Shown here piece after piece: positions 15,572-24,587 of a DNA stretch of 64,000 nt. The DNA lies in contig CAJUKF010000004.1 of assembly GCA_910587355.1 (NCBI GenBank), forward strand, positions 1-64,000, read 5' to 3'. Both the position numbers and the translations under genes were made by a program. The stretch comes from an uncultured Muribaculaceae bacterium. Lineage in GTDB: Bacteria; Bacteroidota; Bacteroidia; Bacteroidales; Muribaculaceae. The notes under the pieces were generated by a model, which saw nothing but the letters and a program-made list of their open reading frames with translations, was not told the origin of the DNA and searched no databases. Numbering within the stretch: position 1 is the first letter of the stretch; each line of letters starts with the position of its first letter.

Positions 15572-16024
15572 TCACTTGGCGAGCAGTTCGCGCACTTTGG
15601 CGGAAATCTCCTTGCCGTCGGCGCGTCCGGCGAGAGCCTTTGTGGCTACGCCCATTACCTTGCCCATTTCGGCAGGCGATGAAGCGCCTGTCTGAGCGAT
15701 GATTTTCTCGAGTTCGGCGGTAAGTTCCTCCTCGGTAAGCTTTTTGGGAAGATATGCTTCGATTACAGCGCACTCGGCAAGCTCGGTCTCGGCGAGCTCC
15801 GGACGGTTCTGCTCGGTGTAGATTTGAGCGCTTTCGCGGCGCTGTTTTGCCATTTTAGTGAGTATTTTGAGGGCAGTGGCATCGGGCAGTTCGCCGTTGG
15901 AACCGGGGGCTGTCTTAGCTTCGAGAAATTCCTTCTTAATGCCGCGGAGAGCCTGCAGGCGCATGCGGTCTTTGGCAAGCATGGCCGACTTGATATCGGC
16001 ATCAATCTGTGTGAAAAGGTCCAT
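15572..16024 (-). CDS. GatB/YqeY domain-containing protein
   Basis: This 150-residue all-helical protein matches stand-alone YqeY: an N-terminal helical bundle with MLAKDRMRLQALRGIKKEF, the middle CAVIEAYLPKKLTEEEL and the C-terminal tail segment MGKVMGVATKALAGRADG. The tail resembles that of the GatB amidotransferase subunit, which recognises misacylated tRNA, but the role of free YqeY is not settled. In Bacteroides this gene commonly follows ftsZ, from memory, whereas here it stands before serS, away from the dcw cluster. Its operon position next to a tRNA synthetase fits a tRNA-related task. Confidence 0.9.
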   Translation of the reverse strand: MDLFTQIDADIKSAMLAKDRMRLQALRGIKKEFLEAKTAPGSNGELPDATALKILTKMAKQRRESAQIYTEQNRPELAETELAECAVIEAYLPKKLTEEELTAELEKIIAQTGASSPAEMGKVMGVATKALAGRADGKEISAKVRELLAK

Positions 16025-16050
16025 AATGACTTCTTTGTTTATTCAATCAG

Positions 16051-16058
16051 CAAAGTTA
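16051..16058 (-). promoter_or_regulatory. -7 box of the yqeY-serS unit
   Basis: On the minus strand TAACTTTG matches the -7 consensus, 26 bases before the ATG at 16024. No TTG lies 20 bases upstream, so the -33 element is poor. Confidence 0.5.
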
Positions 16059-16089
16059 CAAATTTTTGGCCAAATCACGTATATAATTT

Positions 16090-16137
16090 TTAAGGCCTTT
16101 AAGGTCTTTAAAGTCCTTAAAGTCATTAGAGACCTTA
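16090..16137. repeat. Degenerate 9-bp tandem repeat, five units
   Basis: Five consecutive 9-base units start with TTA: TTAAGGCCT, TTAAGGTCT, TTAAAGTCC, TTAAAGTCA and TTAGAGACC, followed by a partial TTA. They lie just beyond the 3' end of the four-helix-bundle gene (16149) and upstream of the yqeY promoter. The unit is too short and unspaced for CRISPR. Confidence 0.8.
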
Positions 16138-16148
16138 GCCGCTTTGCT

Positions 16149-16694
16149 CTAATAACCACGGTTTTTCTTGCGGAACGATGCCATGCGCTCGGAGAAGCCG
16201 CCATCATTAATGAAATCAGCTTCGAGTCTCTCCAGTTGCCGGTACAACAGATAGTCGGCTTGATTAATCAGGATAATTGCCATATTGGCAATGGTTTCTG
16301 GTGGCCGTGTTTTAATTATATTCATGAAAAACTCAACATCGTTGTGTGTAGAGCCCATCTGTCGCATAAATATAAATTCTCGGCTGTCGGCTTCCCAGAT
16401 GCGGTGATTTCTTGTAGTCAGATAATCTCTGTAGTCTTCAAGCAACTCTTGAAGACTTGCTTTTGCGACATTTATCAGTTTGATTTCTGTTTTAGAAGAT
16501 GTTGCAGAAGCCGCGCATCCTTCGACGATGTTTTGTTTGCCGCTGCGGGCAGCCTGAACCATTTGGTCAACCGTTCTGTCGCCTTTGCTAAGATAATTTT
16601 CGCAGAAATAAAATGTGATGTGATATATCACATCGGTTTTCTGATATGACAATAACTTTTTGTAGTTGCCGTTCTTTTTGATTATGCCCTGCAT
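16149..16694 (-). CDS. Four-helix-bundle protein (S23/intervening-sequence type)
   Basis: This 181-residue helical protein resembles the family encoded by 23S rRNA intervening sequences and its many stand-alone relatives. The diagnostic stretch is VDQMVQAARSGKQNIVEG followed by an SKTEIKLINVAKASLQELLEDYRD-type helix, covering about residues 40-95. A longer C-terminal suffix (about 100-181) follows. The biochemical role is unknown; the related Avd protein works with reverse transcriptase in diversity-generating retroelements, but no such enzyme is nearby. The ATG at 16694 is chosen because a longer frame would begin with TTG inside the promoter box. The gene is AT-richer than its neighbours and sits alone between housekeeping genes and the hexuronate operon, which suggests acquisition. 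Confidence 0.78.
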   Translation of the reverse strand: MQGIIKKNGNYKKLLSYQKTDVIYHITFYFCENYLSKGDRTVDQMVQAARSGKQNIVEGCAASATSSKTEIKLINVAKASLQELLEDYRDYLTTRNHRIWEADSREFIFMRQMGSTHNDVEFFMNIIKTRPPETIANMAIILINQADYLLYRQLERLEADFINDGGFSERMASFRKKNRGY

Positions 16695-16715
16695 TAATCC
16701 GTTATTTGACTGAAG

Positions 16716-16723
16716 CAAAGGTA
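16716..16723 (-). promoter_or_regulatory. -7 box of the four-helix-bundle gene
   Basis: TACCTTTG on the minus strand matches TAnnTTTG exactly, 21 bases before the chosen ATG. Its final TTG is the alternative upstream start codon, which argues against that start. The -33 position is not conserved. The 16724-16829 stretch is AT-rich with nothing else recognised. Confidence 0.5.
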
Positions 16724-16841
16724 ATTAAAATATAATGCCATGGAATGCTTATTTAATGTAATTAAATCGAATTAATAAATTTTAATAAAATCGATGTCTT
16801 TAAAATCGTTAGACTACATTTTAACGTATGCGAAAAGTTGC

Positions 16842-16849
16842 TAACTTTG
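16842..16849 (+). promoter_or_regulatory. -7 box of the hexuronate operon
   Basis: TAACTTTG matches the consensus, with TTT 20 bases upstream at 16819-16821. The surrounding 21 bases (16830-16850) are identical to those at 24559-24579 upstream of the DUF3822 gene. The leader to the ATG at 16886 is about 30 bases. No operator palindrome is evident. Confidence 0.6.
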
Positions 16850-16885
16850 TTGTCGGCTATGTTTGTTAAACCTTAATCTGAATCT

Positions 16886-18355
16886 ATGTCCGCCATATCA
16901 TCTGATACCAGAATGACTAATTTCCGCTGGATAGTCTGCGGTCTGCTGTTTATCGCGCTGGTTATCAATTATCTCGACCGTCAGGTGCTGTCTCTGACCT
17001 GGAAAAACTTCATCTCTCCCGAATTCGGGTGGAACGATGCCGACTACGGTCTCATTACCGGTGTCTTTTCAATTGTCTATGCCGTGTCGATGCTTTTTGC
17101 CGGCAAGTTCGTGGATTATATAGGCACCAAAAAGGGATATTTATGGGCTATAGGCATATGGTCGGCCGGAGCCTGTCTCCATGCATTCTGCGGGATTGCC
17201 ACATGCGGTATCGTGAGCGGACACTGGACACTGAGCTTTAATGTTGCAAGGGAAACGATTGAGTCTCTCAGAATGACTTCCGACATGGCGGTGATGATAA
17301 CCACTGTGAGCGTGTGGCTTTTCCTCGCTGCCCGGTGTGTGCTTTCTTTCGGCGAGGCCGGAAACTTCCCCTGCTCAATCAAGGCCATAGCCGAGTATTT
17401 CCCGAAAAAAGACCGAGGCTTTGCCACCGGCATATTCAATTCCGGCTCACAGATAGGCGCGCTGCTTGCGCCGTTCTCAATTCCGGTGATAGCGAAATTC
17501 TACGGCTGGGAGGCCGCGTTTCTTTCAATAGGTCTGCTGGGCTTCCTATGGATGGGCCTGTGGGTATTCATCTACAAGGAACCCCGTAAGAATCCGCATG
17601 TGAATGCCGCCGAACTGGCTTATATCGAGCAGGATGCCGATAAAGAAGAAAACCTCGCTCCTGCGCAGGACGAGCCTAAGACAAAAATCGGCCTGCTTCA
17701 GGCTTTCTCTTTCCGACAGACATGGGCTGTGATATTCGGCCGTTTTCTGCCCGATTCGGTGTGGTGGTTTCTGCTTTTCTGGGCTCCGGCATTCATCAGC
17801 GACGTTTACGGATTCTCTTCTGCATCGACAACGGGCATGATTGCGATTTTCACAATCTATTTCATTTCGATGCTCTCGCTTTTCGGCAGCTATCTCCCGA
17901 CGTTTTTCATCAACCGCTCGAAGATGAATCCCTATGCCGGACGAATGAAAGCCATGCTGATTTTTGCTATTTTTCCGCTTCTCGGTGTTGCTGTAATGCC
18001 TCTCGGTGAAATATCGATGTGGTTCCCGGTGGTAATTATCGGCATAATGGCCGCCGCGCACCAGAGCTGGAGCGCCAATGTGTACAATGTCGTCAGCGAT
18101 ATGTTTCCTAAGTCAGTTGTCGCCACTGTCACCGGAGCAGCCGGCCTTGCAAGCGGTCTGGGCAGTTTCATGAGTAACTACGGTGCCGGACAGCTTTTCG
18201 ACTACACCGACCGCATCGGCCTTGTGTTCCTCGGTTTTGAAGGGAAAAACGCGGGCTATATGATAGTATTTATCTGCGCCGGCGTGGCATATCTTTTCAG
18301 CTGGTGCATGATGAAGATTCTTGTTCCGAAATATAAACTTGTTGAACTCGACTAA
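16886..18355 (+). CDS. MFS hexuronate transporter (anion:cation symporter family)
   Basis: This 489-residue inner-membrane carrier shows the twelve-helix pattern of the major facilitator superfamily. Signatures include NYLDRQVLS near residue 30, typical of the ExuT-like anion:cation symporter group, and a central loop between helices 6 and 7 rich in Glu/Asp. It should import glucuronate or galacturonate with protons. It is the first gene of the hexuronate operon and ends one base before the preferred uxaC ATG. As the operon lacks altronate enzymes, glucuronate is the likelier substrate. A periplasmic loop insert (about 110-145) lengthens the protein beyond the usual 430 residues. Confidence 0.88.
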   Translation: MSAISSDTRMTNFRWIVCGLLFIALVINYLDRQVLSLTWKNFISPEFGWNDADYGLITGVFSIVYAVSMLFAGKFVDYIGTKKGYLWAIGIWSAGACLHAFCGIATCGIVSGHWTLSFNVARETIESLRMTSDMAVMITTVSVWLFLAARCVLSFGEAGNFPCSIKAIAEYFPKKDRGFATGIFNSGSQIGALLAPFSIPVIAKFYGWEAAFLSIGLLGFLWMGLWVFIYKEPRKNPHVNAAELAYIEQDADKEENLAPAQDEPKTKIGLLQAFSFRQTWAVIFGRFLPDSVWWFLLFWAPAFISDVYGFSSASTTGMIAIFTIYFISMLSLFGSYLPTFFINRSKMNPYAGRMKAMLIFAIFPLLGVAVMPLGEISMWFPVVIIGIMAAAHQSWSANVYNVVSDMFPKSVVATVTGAAGLASGLGSFMSNYGAGQLFDYTDRIGLVFLGFEGKNAGYMIVFICAGVAYLFSWCMMKILVPKYKLVELD

Positions 18356-18356
18356 T

Positions 18357-19772
18357 ATGCTTGAGACTTCGAGAAATTTTATGGACGATGACTTTCTGCT
18401 GGATACGCCGGCGGCTCGTTATCTGTACCATAACCATGCGGCTAAATTACCGATAATCGACTATCATTGCCATCTTTCGCCCCGAATGATAGCTGAAGAC
18501 AAGCCTTTCGCCTCGATAACCGACCTTTGGCTCGGCGGCGACCACTACAAATGGCGTGCGATGAGAGCGAACGGAGTGTCCGAGCGCTACATTACCGGCG
18601 ATGCCTCCGATGAAGAAAAATTTACGAAATGGGCCGAGACCGTGCCGTACACTTTCCGTAATCCATTGTATCACTGGACGCATCTTGAACTGCGCACGGC
18701 ATTCGGAATCAATGATATACTGAACGGCGAAAGTGCCGCCGAGATTTACAGAAAATGCAACGAACGGCTTCGTGAGCCCGATATGACTCCGAGAGGACTT
18801 ATGCGGCGATATAATGTCGAGACTGTCTGTACGACTGATGACCCTGTCGACACGCTCGAATATCATGACGCTATCGCAGCGTCGGGATTTGAAATAAAAG
18901 TGCTGCCTGCATGGCGTCCCGACAAGGCAATGGCCGTTGATTCGCCCGACAGTTATAAGGAATATATCACGCGGCTCGAAGAGACAAGCGGCATGAGCAT
19001 CGCCACATTCGGCGAGCTCATCGATGCACTGCGTGTGCGGCATGATTATTTCCACGTGCACGGGTGCCGTGTCGCCGACCACGGTCTCGCCCATGTGCCG
19101 TATGCCGAGTGTCCGGCACCTGAGGCCGATGCACTGTTCACTAAAGTAATGTCCGGCGAAAAACTCGGTGCAGCAGACACCGAAAGGCTTAAGACAGCTA
19201 TTCTTGTGGAACTTATGCGTATGAATGCCGAAAGCGGCTGGGTGCAGCAGCTCCATTTCGGACCGCTCCGCAATGTCAACACACGTGCGCGAGTAGAACT
19301 CGGCCCGGATACAGGTTTCGACACAATCGGCGATTATAAAGGTGCCGAAAATCTTGCGTCGTTGCTCGACTGTCTCGACCGCGAGGGTAAGCTTGCCAAA
19401 ACCATACTTTATAATCTTAATCCGGCAGATAATGTATGGGTAGCTGCTATGATTGGTAACTTTCAGGACGGCTCATTCCCTGGAAAAATACAAATGGGCT
19501 CCGGCTGGTGGTTCAACGACCAGATTAACGGCATGGAGGCTCAGATGAACGCACTGTCGACACAAGGGCTTCTGAGCCGCTTTGTCGGAATGCTCACCGA
19601 CTCGCGCTCATTCCTTTCATATCCCCGGCATGAATATTTCAGACGTGTGCTCTGCAATTTGCTCGGCACCGATTTGGACCGCGGGCTGATTCCTGTGAGC
19701 GAGCTCGGCAGGGTAGGGCAGATTGTTGAAGACATCTGCTATTATAACGCAAAACGATATTTCAATTTCTAA
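18357..19772 (+). CDS. uxaC: Glucuronate isomerase
   Basis: This 471-residue amidohydrolase-fold isomerase converts D-glucuronate to D-fructuronate (and galacturonate to tagaturonate). The metal-binding motif DYHCHL occurs near residue 35 and the family start MDDDFLLDTPAAR-like block is present. Late motifs such as SGWWFNDQ and SYPRHEYFRR match UxaC. The ATG at 18357, one base after the transporter stop, gives the expected family length. A longer frame opening with TTG at 18321 would overlap the transporter and is less likely. It is the first catalytic step of the operon. Confidence 0.96.
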   Translation: MLETSRNFMDDDFLLDTPAARYLYHNHAAKLPIIDYHCHLSPRMIAEDKPFASITDLWLGGDHYKWRAMRANGVSERYITGDASDEEKFTKWAETVPYTFRNPLYHWTHLELRTAFGINDILNGESAAEIYRKCNERLREPDMTPRGLMRRYNVETVCTTDDPVDTLEYHDAIAASGFEIKVLPAWRPDKAMAVDSPDSYKEYITRLEETSGMSIATFGELIDALRVRHDYFHVHGCRVADHGLAHVPYAECPAPEADALFTKVMSGEKLGAADTERLKTAILVELMRMNAESGWVQQLHFGPLRNVNTRARVELGPDTGFDTIGDYKGAENLASLLDCLDREGKLAKTILYNLNPADNVWVAAMIGNFQDGSFPGKIQMGSGWWFNDQINGMEAQMNALSTQGLLSRFVGMLTDSRSFLSYPRHEYFRRVLCNLLGTDLDRGLIPVSELGRVGQIVEDICYYNAKRYFNF

Positions 19773-19785
19773 GCTCAACAGAACA

Positions 19786-20949
19786 ATGGAGAAAACCTGG
19801 CGCTGGTTTGGCCCGAATGACAAGATAACTCTCGGTATGCTCCGGCAGATAGGAGTAGAGGGCATAGTCACCGCCCTTCACGGAATTCCGAACGGTGACA
19901 TATGGCCTCTTGAAGAAATAGAGAGAATAAAACACATGATAGAGGAGCACGGAATGCGCTGGAGTGTTGTCGAGAGCCTGCCTGTCTCCGAATCAATCAA
20001 ATATGTCGGTCCCGACCGCGATGCCCTTATCGAAAACTATAAGGTGAGCCTTGCCAATCTCGGCAAAGCCGGTGTGAAGACTGTCTGCTACAATTTCATG
20101 CCCGTGCTCGACTGGGCGCGCACCGACCTCGAATATCCCAATCCCGACGGCACGTCGAACCTCTATTTCAACAGAGCCGAATTCGCATATTTCGATGTCC
20201 GGATTCTTAAGCGTCCTGGTGCCGCTGAGCAGTGGGATGCGCTGACAATAGAGCGAATGAACAGGCTCGCCGAAACAATGACACCCGAAAAGGAAGCGAA
20301 ACTTGTCGAAAACATTGTTATAAAGACACAGGGTTTCGTCAGCGGCAATTTCTCGGAAGGCGATGCCAATCCGGTTGAGAAATTCCGCAGTCTTCTCAAA
20401 CTGTACGAAGGTATTGACAAGGACATGCTCCGCGAGAATATGAAATATTTTCTTGAGGCAGTCATGCCCGTATGCAACGAATACGGCATAAATATGTGTG
20501 TGCATCCCGACGACCCGCCGATGCCTGTTTTCGGTCTTCCGAGAATAGTGACATGCGATGAGGATATCGAATGGTTTCTTAACGCGGTGCCCGATGAGCA
20601 CAACGGACTTACATTCTGTGCCGGTTCGCTTAGCGCCGGTGCCCATAACGATGTTGTGAAGTTTGCAAAGAAGTATGCCTCGCGCACGCATTTTGTTCAT
20701 GCGCGCATCTGTACTGTGATGCCCGGCGGCGATTTCAGGGAGTCAAGCCATCTCGACCCACGTCTGATAGACGTGATACGCACATTCGAGACTGTCCGTC
20801 CAGACGTGCCGATGCGTGTCGACCATGCGCCCCTGATGCTCGGCGATGATAAAATGGGCTATAACGCAGGCTATTCATTCCATGGCCGTATGCTCGCTCT
20901 CGGCATGGTGTCGGGCATAATGGCTACAATAAAACAGGAGAAACGATGA
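19786..20949 (+). CDS. uxuA: D-mannonate dehydratase
   Basis: This 387-residue TIM-barrel enzyme removes water from D-mannonate to give 2-keto-3-deoxygluconate. It starts with the family hallmark KTWRWFGPNDKITL and contains the metal-site segments CVHPDDPP and FCAGSLSAG and a late MRVDHAP segment, all typical of UxuA. The ATG at 19786 matches the usual family N-terminus; an upstream ATG at 19723 inside uxaC would add a non-homologous 21 residues. The last four bases overlap the aldo/keto reductase start (ATGA). Confidence 0.96.
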   Translation: MEKTWRWFGPNDKITLGMLRQIGVEGIVTALHGIPNGDIWPLEEIERIKHMIEEHGMRWSVVESLPVSESIKYVGPDRDALIENYKVSLANLGKAGVKTVCYNFMPVLDWARTDLEYPNPDGTSNLYFNRAEFAYFDVRILKRPGAAEQWDALTIERMNRLAETMTPEKEAKLVENIVIKTQGFVSGNFSEGDANPVEKFRSLLKLYEGIDKDMLRENMKYFLEAVMPVCNEYGINMCVHPDDPPMPVFGLPRIVTCDEDIEWFLNAVPDEHNGLTFCAGSLSAGAHNDVVKFAKKYASRTHFVHARICTVMPGGDFRESSHLDPRLIDVIRTFETVRPDVPMRVDHAPLMLGDDKMGYNAGYSFHGRMLALGMVSGIMATIKQEKR

Positions 20950-21935
20950 AATACCGTCAATGTGGTCGAAGCGGAATTCTGCTTCCTGAAATATCTCTCG
21001 GATTATGGCATAATTTCGGCGATTACGACAATTTCAGCGAAGCCCGCAGGATGATTCTGTGTGCGTTCGACAATGGTGTGTGTCACTTTGACCTTGCCAA
21101 CAATTACGGGCCGCTTCCCGGTGCGGCGGAGACGAACTTCGGCCGTGTGCTTCGGAGCAGTCTGCGCACTCACCGCGACGAGCTTTTCATATCGTCGAAA
21201 GCCGGACATGATATGTGGCCCGGTGTGTATGGAACCGGTTCTTCGCGCAAGAATCTCATCGCCTCCTGCGATGCGAGCCTTCGACGCACCGGGCTCGATT
21301 ACTTCGATGTGTTCTATAGTCATCGTTACGACGGTTTTACTCCTGTCGAAGAAACCATGCAGGCGCTTATCGATATAGTAAGGAGCGGCAAAGCCCTCTA
21401 TGCCGGCATATCGAAATATCCTGCCGAGAGACAAGCCGAAGCCTATGACATTCTCAGAGAGGCGAAAGTCCCCTGTCTGCTCAGCCAGTACAGAGCGTCG
21501 ATATTCGATACCACAGCCATTGAAGAAAATTTTGCGGCGGCAAGTGCGGCCGGAAGCGGAATTATCTGTTTCTCGCCACTGGCTCAGGGCCTGCTCACTG
21601 ACAAATATCTTCATGGTATTCCGGCCAATAGCCGTGCGGCCAAATCGACAGGATTTCTGCAACTTTCCCAGGTGACTGCCGCTAAGGTTGACGCCGCCAG
21701 AAGCCTGAATGAGATTGCCGCGGCGCGAGGCCAATCGCTTTCTGAAATGGCACTCGCGTGGCTGCTTGCCGACAGACGCGTGACATCTGTTATTATAGGA
21801 GCTTCATCGGTCAGTCAGCTGCTTGTGAACCTTAAGGCTGTGGAATGCCGTCCGTTTACCTCTGACGAACTCGAGCGGATAAATACAATCGCGGCATCGG
21901 CCATACACACAGATACGCAGAATCAGAAAAAGTAA
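20946..21935 (+). CDS. Aldo/keto reductase (YghZ-like)
   Basis: This 329-residue NADPH-dependent oxidoreductase has the AKR TIM barrel. The catalytic tetrad residues are visible as Asp and Tyr in HFDLANNYG, Lys in SSKAG and His in YSHRYD. The C-terminal cofactor loop has TSVIIGASSVSQL. It resembles the group of YghZ, which reduces L-glyceraldehyde-3-phosphate and small aldehydes. It overlaps uxuA by four bases and is thus tightly built into the hexuronate operon. None of the standard steps needs an AKR if the following SDR is the mannonate oxidoreductase, so its substrate is open; possible roles include reduction of the free uronate aldehyde or detoxification. Confidence 0.88.
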   Translation: MKYRQCGRSGILLPEISLGLWHNFGDYDNFSEARRMILCAFDNGVCHFDLANNYGPLPGAAETNFGRVLRSSLRTHRDELFISSKAGHDMWPGVYGTGSSRKNLIASCDASLRRTGLDYFDVFYSHRYDGFTPVEETMQALIDIVRSGKALYAGISKYPAERQAEAYDILREAKVPCLLSQYRASIFDTTAIEENFAAASAAGSGIICFSPLAQGLLTDKYLHGIPANSRAAKSTGFLQLSQVTAAKVDAARSLNEIAAARGQSLSEMALAWLLADRRVTSVIIGASSVSQLLVNLKAVECRPFTSDELERINTIAASAIHTDTQNQKK

Positions 21936-21955
21936 ACTAAATTACACGATACAAC

Positions 21956-22768
21956 ATGAACGAATTATTCTCGGTAAAAGATAAAGTTGTTGTAATTACA
22001 GGCGGCACGGGCGTGCTCGGTGCCTGCATCGGCGAGTACCTTGCGCTCGAAGGTGCAAAGGTTGTGCTGCTTGGCCGTCGCAAGGAGGAAGGCGACAGAA
22101 TTGTGAACGATATCGTCGCAAAAGGCGGCGAGGCTATATTTCTTACCACTGATGTGATGAGTGCCGATGCCGTACAGCGCAACTGCGATGAAATAATGTC
22201 GCGCTACGGCAGAGTTGACGCGCTGCTCAACGCTGCCGGCGGCAATATGCCCGGCGCTACAATTCAGCCTGACGGAAGTATTTTCGACCTCAAGGTTGAG
22301 GATTTTCAGAAAGTGCTTGACCTCAACCTCACCGGCACTGTGATTCCCACTCAGATTTTCCTTAAGCCTATGGTTGAGGCCGGCAAAGGCGCTATTGTGA
22401 ATTTCTCGTCCATGGCCGCTTTCCGTCCGCTGACGCGCGTGCTCGGCTATGCTGCCGCGAAGGCCGGAATCAGCAATTTTACGGCGTTTATGGCCAATGA
22501 GGTGGCGACAAAGTTCTCGCCTTCGATACGTGTCAACGCCATCGCGCCGGGTTTCTTCCTTACAAATCAGAACAGGGCCCTCCTCACCAATCCCGACGGC
22601 TCGCTTACCTCACGTGGCGCCGATGTAATACGTCAGACGCCTTTTAAGCGTTTCGGCAGACCCGAAGAGCTGTGCGGCACCATACAGTATCTTATCAGCG
22701 ACGCTTCGGCATTCGTAACCGGAACCGTCGCAATTGTCGACGGCGGATTCAATGCCTTTGCCATGTAA
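21956..22768 (+). CDS. uxuB: SDR-family D-mannonate (fructuronate) oxidoreductase
   Basis: This 270-residue classical short-chain dehydrogenase has the cofactor motif GGTGVLG (about 16-22), NAAGG, the catalytic Ser in NFSSMAAF and the YAAAK Tyr-Lys pair. In the operon it supplies the missing step, reduction of D-fructuronate to D-mannonate with NAD(P)H. SDR-type enzymes doing this are known outside Proteobacteria, for example Bacillus YjmF. KduD-like keto-uronate reductases are close relatives and cannot be excluded by sequence alone. The gene is 20 bases after the AKR gene and 15 bases before kdgK. Confidence 0.78.
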   Translation: MNELFSVKDKVVVITGGTGVLGACIGEYLALEGAKVVLLGRRKEEGDRIVNDIVAKGGEAIFLTTDVMSADAVQRNCDEIMSRYGRVDALLNAAGGNMPGATIQPDGSIFDLKVEDFQKVLDLNLTGTVIPTQIFLKPMVEAGKGAIVNFSSMAAFRPLTRVLGYAAAKAGISNFTAFMANEVATKFSPSIRVNAIAPGFFLTNQNRALLTNPDGSLTSRGADVIRQTPFKRFGRPEELCGTIQYLISDASAFVTGTVAIVDGGFNAFAM

Positions 22769-22783
22769 CAGATAAAAGAGAAT

Positions 22784-23806
22784 ATGAGTAGAATCGTTAC
22801 CTTAGGCGAAATAATGCTTCGCCTTTCGCCTGCCGGATGCAAAAGGTTCGTGCAGGTGGATAATTTCGATATAATCTGGGGCGGAGGCGAGGCGAATGTC
22901 GCCGTAAGCTGTGCCAACTACGGCCATGAGGCGTATTTTGTGAGCAAACTGCCCGAACATGAAATAGGCCAGGCTGCGGTCAACGCTCTGCGCCGCTATG
23001 GTGTCGATACGCGTTTTATAGCACGTGGAGGTGCCCGTGTCGGCATTTATTATTGCGAGACCGGTGCGTCGATGCGTCCTTCCAAAGTGATATACGACCG
23101 TGCCGGGAGTGCTATTGCCGAAGCCGACCCTGAGGATTTCGATTTCGACAGAATCATGGAAGGTGCCGACTGGTTTCACTGGAGCGGCATAACTCCTGCA
23201 ATTTCCGACAAAGCTGCCCGGCTCGTGAAGCTTGCATGTGAGGCGGCGAAGCGCCGCGGCGTGACTGTGAGTGTAGACCTCAATTTCCGCAAAAAACTGT
23301 GGACGAGCGAGAAAGCGATTTCGGTCATGCGTCCGCTTATGAAATATGTGGATGTGTGCATCGGCAATGAGGAGGACGCAGAGTTATGTCTGGGGTTCAG
23401 GCCCGATGCCGATGTGGAGAGCGGCAGCACCGATGCCGAGGGTTACAAAGGTATTTTCGAGGCTATGATGAAAGAGTTCGGCTTCAAGTATGTGGTTTCC
23501 ACTCTCCGTGAATCATTTTCCGCCTCACATAATGGCTGGAAGGCCATGATTTACGACGGCAAGGAGTTCTATCAGAGCAAGCGATACGATATCAATCCGA
23601 TAATAGACCGTGTAGGCGGCGGAGACAGTTTCAGTGCCGGTCTTATTCACGGTCTGCTGACAATGCCTACGCAGGGTGAAGCGCTGGAATTTGCCGTTGC
23701 GGCATCGGCACTGAAGCATACGGTAAACGGCGACTTCAATCTTGTGAGTGAAGATGAAGTGAAGGCTCTTGTCGGAGGAAATGCCAGCGGACGAGTACAG
23801 AGATAA
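22784..23806 (+). CDS. kdgK: 2-dehydro-3-deoxygluconokinase
   Basis: This 340-residue PfkB/ribokinase-family kinase phosphorylates 2-keto-3-deoxygluconate to KDPG. The first PfkB signature region contains GGGEANVAV (about 38-46), and the second signature near the C-terminus includes [16 protein letters not shown] with the catalytic Asp in GGGDSF. The length and N-terminal GEIMLRLSP match KDG kinases. It is the fourth enzymatic step of the operon, followed nine bases later by the aldolase gene. Confidence 0.93.
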   Translation: MSRIVTLGEIMLRLSPAGCKRFVQVDNFDIIWGGGEANVAVSCANYGHEAYFVSKLPEHEIGQAAVNALRRYGVDTRFIARGGARVGIYYCETGASMRPSKVIYDRAGSAIAEADPEDFDFDRIMEGADWFHWSGITPAISDKAARLVKLACEAAKRRGVTVSVDLNFRKKLWTSEKAISVMRPLMKYVDVCIGNEEDAELCLGFRPDADVESGSTDAEGYKGIFEAMMKEFGFKYVVSTLRESFSASHNGWKAMIYDGKEFYQSKRYDINPIIDRVGGGDSFSAGLIHGLLTMPTQGEALEFAVAASALKHTVNGDFNLVSEDEVKALVGGNASGRVQR

Positions 23807-23814
23807 TAAACAAT

Positions 23815-24483
23815 ATGGCAAGATTCGATAAATTTTCAGTAATTGAAAAAATAGGCTCGACACGCGTCGTGCCGGTTTTCTATCACAACGATATTGATGT
23901 AGCAAAGCATGTGCTCAAGGCTTGTTACGATGGAGGTATACGGGCTTTTGAGTTCACGAATCGTGGAGATTTCGCGCACGAAATTTTCGGAGCGCTTGTA
24001 AAATATGCCGCCGCAGAGTGTCCCGAAATGGCAGTCGGGGCCGGTTCGGTTGTCGACCCTGCTACAGCTGCGCTCTACATGCAGCTCGGGGCATGTTTCA
24101 TTGTAGGGCCGCTGTTTAATCCTGATATAGCCAGAGTGTGCAACCGCAGGGCCGTGCCGTATACGCCCGGCTGCGGAAGTGTCTCGGAGATTGGTTTTGC
24201 GCAGGAGGCCGGTTGCGACATATGCAAGGTATTCCCGGGCGATGTCCTCGGGCCGAAGTTCGTCAAAGGACTTCTTGCGCCGATGCCGTGGACTAAAATC
24301 ATGGTTACAGGCGGCGTAGAGCCCACGGCTGAAAATCTTGATGCCTGGTTCTCGGCAGGCGCGTTCTGCGTAGGAATGGGGTCGAAACTTTTCCCGAAAG
24401 ACCGCATAGTCGCTCAGGACTGGGATTATATCTCAGGGCGGTGCTGCGAAGCTCTTTCATTCGCGCAGAATCACAAAAAATAA
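23815..24483 (+). CDS. eda: KDPG aldolase (2-dehydro-3-deoxyphosphogluconate aldolase)
   Basis: This 222-residue class I aldolase splits KDPG into pyruvate and glyceraldehyde-3-phosphate. The Schiff-base lysine lies in [12 protein letters not shown] and the general-base Glu in AFEFTNRG, both in typical positions. The phosphate-binding loop is TGGVEP. It completes the glucuronate route UxaC, SDR, UxuA, KdgK, Eda encoded in order downstream of the transporter. No terminator is obvious after it. Confidence 0.95.
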   Translation: MARFDKFSVIEKIGSTRVVPVFYHNDIDVAKHVLKACYDGGIRAFEFTNRGDFAHEIFGALVKYAAAECPEMAVGAGSVVDPATAALYMQLGACFIVGPLFNPDIARVCNRRAVPYTPGCGSVSEIGFAQEAGCDICKVFPGDVLGPKFVKGLLAPMPWTKIMVTGGVEPTAENLDAWFSAGAFCVGMGSKLFPKDRIVAQDWDYISGRCCEALSFAQNHKK

Positions 24484-24570
24484 ATTCGCCTCAGGATTCG
24501 CCGACTTTCGTTCATGGCTGTATGTCGTCAAAAATTGGCGGCAAGTGATGTGGTGTGCGCGAAAAGTTGC

Positions 24571-24578
24571 TAACTTTG
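24571..24578 (+). promoter_or_regulatory. -7 box just before the DUF3822 start
   Basis: TAACTTTG matches the consensus and ends nine bases before the ATG at 24588, so the mRNA leader would be a few bases at most. The -33 position reads ATG, a partial match. It shares a 21-base block with the hexuronate operon promoter. Confidence 0.6.
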
Positions 24579-24587
24579 TATCCGATT

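Noticed and set aside
16090..16137. Possible CRISPR remnant
   Set aside because: The units are nine bases, contiguous and degenerate, without spacers or cas genes.
16149..16694. Diversity-generating retroelement (four-helix protein as Avd)
   Set aside because: No reverse transcriptase, template repeat or variable gene is nearby.
18321..18356. Upstream TTG start for uxaC
   Set aside because: It would overlap the transporter gene and adds residues absent from the family; ATG 18357 gives the usual length.
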